Source: Leptasterias polaris
Lineage: Eukaryota > Echinodermata > Asteroidea > Forcipulatida > Asteriidae
NCBI GenBank assembly: GCA_037783415.1
Contig: JAZGTN010000052.1
Location: 2,728,001 to 2,792,000 of the forward strand
DNA length: 64,000 bases
Direction: 5' to 3'
Shown piece after piece: positions 57,801-64,000 of this stretch; the stretch's first letter is position 1, and each line of letters starts with the position of its first letter. The position numbers and the translations under genes are program-made. The notes beneath the pieces were generated by a model that saw only the letters and a list, made by a program, of their open reading frames with translations, did no database searches and was not told the origin of the DNA.

Positions 57801-60800
57801 CATACAGTGCTTATCCCACGTCAGTGTGGGGTGAAAACCAAAATAATGCTGATTAACTTGTACTTACAACCGTGGGTTCATATTCCAGTGATATTACTCC
57901 CTGTGCGTTCTCCATGTTGCCTTTCTTGTTGGGATCCATCACCAGTTTCTCTGTAGGCTCGCCAAGTTTGCGTGTATCCCACCACAGAACCTGCAACAAC
58001 GTATAGGATGTGTTTTATTATGTGAATTCACAAACGGACAGAAAGATGACAATCCTGTTTTATTCAATTCAATTCGGATAAAAAAAATGGTTCATTAAAA
58101 ACATCGCAGTTAAAAACTGAATTGTACATGTCAACATAAAAAAAATTAAAAAAATACTCCATCTTACAAAAGTACAGAAGCAGAAATATGAAACAATAAC
58201 ATGTACATCATCTATAATTACATTGGAAAAATCCTGGTCTCAATAAAATGTGTGATATGGTTTTTGTCAGAATTATCAGATTTTTTCATGAGAAATACCC
58301 TTGAAAGATAAATTTCAGTAAATTACAAACAAACATAAACTAGCTTTGGAGCCAAAAGTAGCAAAAACCTTGGACATTCAGAAGATACACGAACATCCAT
58401 GACTTACCAACAGAATTGAAGCAAACAAAAACAATAATGGAGTGATGAAAAAAACCACAGCACAGTTCAAAATATAACAAGGTTGGTAACCATTTAGTAA
58501 GATTGTGTTAACACCATGTACTCGAAAAATCTCTCTCATCGAGGTGGGGTGGTTCTGAAAAGAACTGGTGGTGTAACAATCCAGCGCTGATCCTGTACAT
58601 GGTGATCTCCATCATGTACAGTTTCAAATTCTACTTGGTGTTTGTAACCAAACTTTGAATAACATTTTGTTCTTACCTGTCCGTCAGTCGATGCAGAAAA
58701 ACACTCCGTGCCCGTCTTGGATTGCAGCCAAATGGTCTTGTAGACGGGATCGTGGTGGCTGTGCTCAACGGGGGACATTTCAACGGCCTGCGAACCCTTC
58801 CTCGTGTCCCAAAATGCTGTTTACACGGGGAGGAAAAAGGTAATTTAATTGCATATTTCCAGCTTGTTGAAATTTCTTTAGGCTACTAGGGAAAGAGGCT
58901 CCTCCTGCTAATGAGCTGTATTCACTGATACTGAGATTTTATGACCTGTATGTAGAACGAGCAAGTCTGAAGATTTACCTCCAAGATTGCGTCTGAATAG
59001 ACCGTATCGAATATGACGTTACCTGTCAAATAATGCCCCACAACATGGCGTCTGTGTGCGTGGGTGTGTGCGTGTGCGTGTGCCATAGAAATCAAACCAG
59101 GAACGCAGAGTGCATGAAAGCGGCCATATCATAGGATAGGCCGTATGCGCGTGTAAACGCGTCTTAGCGTTCCTGGTTTGATTTCTATGGCACACACACA
59201 CGCACACGCTCACAGACGCCATGTTGTGGGTCACATTGCAAGGTAACGTCATATTCGATACGGTTTATACATAAGGTCTATAAACACACCATACAACCAT
59301 CCCTCCAATATTTTGTCCAGGATATTTTTGCATGTTCATGTCAAGCTTATCGCAATAGCAATAATCAAAATAGAGGATAGCTATTTGTGGGGCTTTCAAA
59401 TGCCATTTTCAATTGGATTCAATTCAATTCAATGTAACTTTTATTTCTGTACTCACTATATCAAAAAACAGAATCGTTGGACAAAAAAATATAGTAGTAC
59501 AAAGTATTATGTGATCGATGATAATGATAATGTAAAATAGTACAGAAGAATCGAGAGAGCAAGGAGGGTGTTTAAATAAGCCGAGGCTAGGTAAGGGTAA
59601 AAAGACGCATTCTCCTGATAATGTTACTAACAAAGAGCTTCTCTTCTCGAATCCATCTGACTTTGACTTATGTCAGACTAAAATATTTCTCTGGAAAATT
59701 GGTGCTGGTAGAAACTTATTGATCACCTTAAAACTAATCAAACTCATAATTTGTTGATAGTTAACAGTTGGAGAGTCTGTGTTCCAAGTCACTCACCAAT
59801 CTGTCCATTGTAACAGCCCCCTATCAGTACATGCACATCTTTAGGGTTGTACTCAAGGCACACTAGCGGAGAAACTGGCTTCAGAGTTGTCTCTGGCTTG
59901 TTGGGATTTTCTGTGAGAGAAATAAATACAAAATATTTTGTTAGAAGGGATGACGCAAAGGTCTGTCTGTATAATTTTCTGCTTCACTACAGACCTTAGG
60001 CACATGACGCCATTTGAGAAGGGCGCCCTTGGCTAGAGGTCAAACGAAGGCTGCTCATTGGCCCATTGTGAGCACCTGTGCATACATAGTCATGTGTTTT
60101 CTATTGTTTGATTAATGTTTTAACTCTAAGATGGCGGCAAGATAACATCAATGCATAAGGTCCATTACTCTGGTGCTCGTTCTAATAGTGCATTTCTTAT
60201 CTGCATGCTTGATAAAGTTTAAGTTGAGTGTCATGGTCAAGCCGTCTAGTGCACCGGACTCCAGTTATGGTTTTGTCAGAGTGTGTGTTTAGAATCAGGT
60301 AGCAGCACTTGTGCCCTCGAGCAAGACACTTGTGACAATTATCGTAAAGAGAAGGGGCTTGCTCCGGTGTTTCTGGCAAGGTCTGGCAGCAATATTGCAC
60401 CACCTCACCTGTATCTCTTACAACGTGTTGTATCATGGTTGCTTCTCATCCTAAAATCATTATTAACAGATAATTTGAAAATTCCGCGCCATCAGTGTCA
60501 TTTATGACAGACAAGGCACATTATGTTCTCTACTATTATCATACCACAGTCGTTATGTATGGTTAAACAATTTTTTTAATGAGAGATCGCATAACATCAC
60601 AAGCCCACGGACGGCTACTTCAAGGTGAGGGCTGCTGCTGACAACACCAGAGCTTTGGTCCGGTGAACTAGACCGCTTGACCACAACACGCCTGCAAAGG
60701 AAGTTTTCTTACCGATATCCCAGATGTAAGAATCCAGACTTGTCTCGGCGGATGCTCTTTGGAATTCTAGGTTGGAGTAGGCTACAGCCAATTTACGAGC

Positions 60801-63444
60801 ACCGTCAGGATACCAGGAGAGGTGAGTAGCCGTGCGTTTTATTTCATTTGGATCTCTGTGGGAGATGAAGTAAAATAAATTGAAAGTTTCAATTACGGTC
60901 ACCTTTGGGAACCACTTTTCCCAATGTCGCATGCAAAAGTTGATTATTGTCAAAGTGTATTGGTTTTGTAAACAAAAAATTCTGGAATAGTTGCAAAAGG
61001 TTTATCGCGAATAGCAAAATACCAAGAGAGGGCGCTGTTTTGCCGCGCATGATAGTGTAGTGAAAGGGGGAAACCCGGGAACTCGCGCACGACGACCGAC
61101 TGTAGCATTTGCCCCCTCTGCCCTCCCATGATCCATTGCGATTCTGAATCACGATAAACCTTATTATCAAGTAATAAATCCCAGACGGCAACTGACTGGG
61201 TAATTGTAAATCAATTTTAGTGTGAACATATTACACAATTGTATGACTTCAGACTGGTGCTCCCCCCCCCCCCCCCAACAAAGATTTTACAACATAGGGC
61301 TAGATATAGCTCAGCTGGTAGAACACTAGCAAGAAAACCTGGAGGTGGCAGGTTCGGATCCGGTTCTAGTAAACTTGTATTTGTTTACCACAAAAACTGA
61401 TTAGATGCATTAATTAGCGGTAATATGACTTTGCGGTGAAAAGTTCCTACCCAAAAAAAATTTAAGATCATTTCTAGTGGGGATTATCTTTCAGCCAAAA
61501 AGTGGGTTGAAACATTCACACACAATTTTTGATGATAGTTCTCTGTACACTTTCATCTCTATGGCATTTTTCTAAAGAAACTGCCCTGCATCAATTGGAA
61601 CTCCACATCGTGCGGTGACTTGACACCTGAAGTGTTTTGACTCCTTTTTAGTCATGCATAAATCGCTTCTCAGATTCAAATGTTTGGGGGTGAAAAATTA
61701 TCAAAATCTCAAAATAGTTACTATCATCAACTGCAGTAGTGCTTCTCACCAAGTAAGTTCTTATGGTCATTAATTTTTGAAGTATTTACCACTCTATGAA
61801 CCTGCCTTTCAAGGTATCATCCACCGTACTCACCTGAAAACGTTGATGGTCTTTGCTGATGGGGTCTCCTCCGTTTCCTCAATGGCCAGATCAGAGAAAT
61901 AATCCTCATAGATATTGATGGCATTGTTCTGTCGAATACAATGCTCCATTGTCTGCATAAGGAGTAAAAACGGTTGGTATATAATTTATCTTTCTGGTTA
62001 TGGATTCGAGGGATCCTTAAAAGCCACTTGCACTGCAAGGAGAGTTTTTTTGAAGTAAAGATGAAGATGAAGACAAGGGTTTACTCTTTTTTTACCTTAG
62101 TGGCAAATCCATATCTTTTGTTTTGGGACAAAACGTGATCGTTAAACCCTTTCGTTACCGAATTGTTTGGACATAAACAACTGCTGGTTACCGCATTGTT
62201 TGACCACTCAAGCGTGAAGCACACATTCTTACACAACCGAAAGCTTTCGTTCAAAGGCAATTTTTAGAAACTCAATTATCATCTTGAAGATATTATTTTA
62301 TAGCTAAATAAGTAATACAAAAATTCTCACTTATTGAATTCCCTTTCATATAATCAAAAAATCATTGAGATCGGTCAATAAATGTCAAAGTTCTTCGTCT
62401 TTCTTTCCTCGGTGTGATCTGTAATCTAGAACACTTTTTTGTACACAACCATATAGCGCTCCGTAGGTGTTTGGCAATTCTGATCTTTCAACTTGGAAGA
62501 GATTGCAAAATAGCAACCTTATTTTACCACCATTGGAAAGATCCGATCTTTCCCCTTTCCAATGATGGTAAGCTTGGGTATGGAGGGTGAACATGGACAA
62601 AACTGCAGCTTTATTACAAATGGCCTTTGTGCTCAGGCTTGAGTGCTTTTTTGTGTGTAAGCTTGGTCGACTAAAGTCGTCAATGGTAAGGAAGAGGGGG
62701 TATAAGTGCAGTCGACTAAAATCGCCTATGGTAAGGAAAGTTTTTTTTTTTAAAACAAGAAATAAGGAAAAATTCTTGACAAATGCTAGAGCTATCTTAG
62801 GAAATAAATAATTGAGAAACCAAAAGGGAAATTGACTGGGTAAATTTTAAAATTAATTTTGGGTTGAAAAAAGAAAAAATTACTAGAGTGGGACTTGAAC
62901 CTGCGTCCTTCGGATTAATGCGCCGGTGCTCTACCAACCGTTGGCGGTCTCCCTATTAAGTCAATATCTTTGTTCGGGGATCCAGTCAGAAGCCATTCAA
63001 CCTGTAACTGTTGTGTAGCCAGGGATCGCACCCAAGTTTACGATACAACCTAGGAAGCGGCAGCTGAGGGATCGCCTTAAGGGGATGTGACGTTTTATTT
63101 CAAACATCAAGTAATAAACCACAAGGGAAATTGACTGGGGAATGTTATAAATAACTTTAGATTTGAACAAAGAAAAATTGACTGGAGCGGGACTTGAACC
63201 CGCGACTTCCAGATTATTGTGCCAGCGTTCTACCAACTGAGCTAGGAAATAATAGCAACAAGAAACACTGAGCTTGACCAACCGTAGCCAGTTGCTGGAT
63301 TGTGTTGATGTATGTCTCGTCCTTCTCCACCTTCTTGCGGAACCTGATGACCTGCTCAACTTCCTGTGGGTTGATGTCCTTGGGCCAGCCTCCTTCCACA
63401 TGGTTAATGCCTCTTGTCTCCGTCTCAAATCTCTCTGTGTTTAT
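51823..63444 (-). CDS. DNAI2: Dynein axonemal intermediate chain 2, 12 exons (5' end missing)
   Basis: This is an outer-arm dynein intermediate chain of motile cilia and sperm flagella, a WD40 scaffold linking heavy chains to the arm base. Exons: 63444-63283, 61952-61834, 60855-60713, 59910-59797, 58816-58677, 57990-57868, 56839-56660, 56252-56209, 55590-55455, 54826-54584, 53095-52958 and 51903-51823. They join in frame for 540 residues. Diagnostic stretches include [70 protein letters not shown] and [17 protein letters not shown]; these are the DNAI2 WD repeats in order. The C terminus is acidic, charged and low-complexity. Human DNAI2 has 605 residues, so roughly 65 N-terminal residues lie beyond the right edge. 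The first donor (ACG-GTTGGT) is weak. Introns hold SINEs and inverted-repeat elements. Confidence 0.96.
52740..52930. repeat. G-rich intronic stretch
   Basis: Two G-runs (about 52820-52831 and 52881-52899) lie within a block that shares phrases (TTCTGTACAAAAGGAAA, TAAAGTATGGGAACATT) with 34440-34530. It ends about 30 bp beyond the donor of the 53095-52958 exon. Confidence 0.55.
53800..54250. repeat. Degenerate tandem repeat in a DNAI2 intron
   Basis: About five or six copies of a 60-80-bp unit containing AAGCAATGAAAAACAGTAAC, AAGTGCATGCTCACATATAC and AAGTACATTTATA. The unit drifts in length and sequence. Confidence 0.7.
54886..55150 (-). repeat. tRNA-derived SINE, family A
   Basis: The head lies near 55150 on the minus strand, with a B-box-like CCGGTTTGAATCAC. 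The body includes GTTTCAGTATTAGATGTGGG (plus strand). The tail is an (ATTTC)n repeat at about 54880-54900, whereas the 11385 copy ends in (TAAA)n. Confidence 0.78.
55265..55431. mobile_element. TAGACC-ended short inverted-repeat element
   Basis: Starts TAGACCTTATGCACATGATG and ends GACGTCAATGCATAAGGTCTA. It is in inverted orientation to the 44853-45024 copy, with the same internal blocks. 167 bp, in a DNAI2 intron. Confidence 0.8.
57684..57860 (+). repeat. Possible tRNA-like SINE, plus strand
   Basis: GATGGTCTGGCAGTTAAAAC followed by GGTTCAAATCCTCC has A/B-box-like spacing, broken by a G-run. It overlaps the intron side of the 57990-57868 exon donor region. Weak call. Confidence 0.3.
58998..59280. 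mobile_element. Large fold-back element, 105-bp arms, TAGACC ends
   Basis: Left arm about 58998-59106 and right arm about 59165-59280 are near-perfect inverted copies (ATCGAATATGACGTTACC, CACAACATGGCGTCTG, GGTTTGATTTCTATGGCA). The spacer is about 60 bp. A (GT)n/(CA)n tract lies symmetrically in both arms. The ends TAGACC / GGTCTA match the short TAGACC family. Confidence 0.85.
59990..60164. mobile_element. TAGACC-family element, diverged
   Basis: Shows CAGACCTTAGGCACATGACG at the left and ATCAATGCATAAGGTCC at the right. The internal GAAGGGCGCCCTTGGCTAGA and CTCTAAGATGGCGGCAAG match the other copies. Confidence 0.7.
60230..60692. repeat. Two facing tRNA-Leu-like SINE heads, family B
   Basis: A plus-strand head begins at about 60232 (CATGGTCAAGCCGTCTAGTG). 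A minus-strand head ends at about 60692 (GGCGTGTTGTGGTCAAGCGG on that strand). They may be two insertions. They lie directly 5' of the 60855-60713 exon's donor. Confidence 0.5.
61299..61373 (+). repeat. tRNA-like sequence (probably SINE or pseudogene)
   Basis: It has TAGCTCAGCTGGTAGAAC (A-box) and GGTTCGGATCC (B-box) at tRNA spacing, and CTAGA/TCTAG could pair as part of an acceptor stem. The anticodon arm does not form a stable stem, so a working tRNA gene is unlikely. Confidence 0.35.
62815..63245 (-). repeat. Tandem tRNA-like composite repeats, family C, 299-bp period
   Basis: AAGGGAAATTGACTGGG recurs at about 62824 and 63122. Each is followed by a reversed tRNA-like block (GGACTTGAACCTGCG / GGACTTGAACCCGCG, then GCTCTACCAAC / GTTCTACCAACTGAGC). 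Between them are CAATATCTTTGTTCGGGG and CAGTCAGAAGCCAT, as in caveolin B intron 3. It ends 38 bp before the 63444-63283 exon. Confidence 0.75.
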
Positions 63445-64000
63445 CTGTTTAGAAAAACAAATTGTTGGAAAGTTCACTTTACTCAATATTAGTACAGTTG
63501 TAGTGAAATGTCCATTTATTGGAAAATCATTTTATTAAAGCCTTCCTACTGTTAGTGTCTGACCACTCATCATCAGGTTTGTACACAGCCTGCAATATCA
63601 TGCGGTGAATGCGATACACAGTACACAGTCAACCCTCCTACTGTCTGACCTTTCAATATCATCTACTTTGGTTTTGAATGATAAACTATGCTCAGCCTGA
63701 GTATGATATCATGTCGGTAATGCCTACTACCAGAGCTGTGTATTGAGAGAGTTGCAACAACTTGCGATAACAAGCCATTTTTGGGTCCAAAATCCGCATG
63801 GGTGCCAGACTAAACTGCACATTGGGTTCATCAATCAATCAATCAATCAATCAAAATAATTTATATAGCGCCGGTATCCATAAGTATGTTCAAAGGCGCT
63901 TTGACAAAGAATCTATTACATTTTGACTGAAAATGGCGTCCAGCATGAGCAACCAAATGACAAAAGAAAACTGGTCCATCCATGACGCAAATCTCTCAAT
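63445..64000. other. DNAI2 upstream intron with LINE 3' tail
   Basis: No DNAI2 exon is recognised here. Bases 63832-63910 on the minus strand read AAAGCGCCTTTGAACATAC, GGCGCTATATAAATT, then a (TTGA)n tail. This is another CR1/L2-type LINE or LINE-dependent SINE 3' end. Confidence 0.55.

Noticed and set aside
59019..59252. Minus-strand frame with Cys-Val and Thr-Arg runs
   Set aside because: It is translation of the mirrored (GT)n/(CA)n tracts in a fold-back element.
61299..61373. Functional tRNA gene
   Set aside because: A and B boxes are present but the anticodon stem does not pair; called as a SINE or pseudogene.
63832..63855. (ATCA)n run as a CRISPR-like or satellite array
   Set aside because: It is a short microsatellite at the 3' tail of a LINE-type end; no spacers and a eukaryotic context.

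Overview
This is a repeat-rich, AT-rich animal nuclear genome window. It holds spliced genes with GT/AG introns, non-LTR and LTR retroelements, tRNA-derived SINEs and many small inverted-repeat DNA elements. The gene families (an SLCO/OATP transporter, tandem caveolins, an axonemal dynein intermediate chain and a RAG1-like protein) and a CR1/L2-type LINE with a 2A-like motif point to an invertebrate deuterostome. An echinoderm such as a sea star is the best guess; this is inference, not proof.

Layout. 826-6287 (+) is the 3' part (7 exons) of an SLCO/OATP transporter whose 5' exons lie left of the window. 6489-10987 is a structurally complete, recent LTR element with no reverse transcriptase, inserted about 200 bp past the SLCO stop codon. 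10988-16600 is intergenic and made of SINE and inverted-repeat DNA elements. 16634-20375 (-) is the most striking locus: seven coding exons that splice in frame to a 973-residue protein. It has a RAG1-type N-terminal region, a RING finger and a zinc finger, followed by a DDE-like core that keeps the RAG1 spacing of catalytic and zinc-binding residues. 22872-32423, 39723-42792 and 45871-48536 (all +) are three caveolin paralogues in a head-to-tail cluster with the same intron phases. The first intron of caveolin A carries a CR1/L2-type LINE with a 2A-like motif. A broken piggyBac transposase tail lies before caveolin B. 51823-63444 (-) holds 12 exons of axonemal dynein intermediate chain 2 (DNAI2); its 5' exons lie right of the window.

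Exons were placed by hand from splice sites, unbroken phase and family resemblance. In every gene the summed exon lengths keep the frame, which is strong internal support. The genes do not form an operon or a pathway. The main links are local duplication (caveolins) and repeat families that recur across introns: at least five elements bounded by TTAAAGG termini, at least three elements bounded by TAGACCTTATG, and three SINE families. Nothing was searched against databases, so family names rest on recognised motifs.
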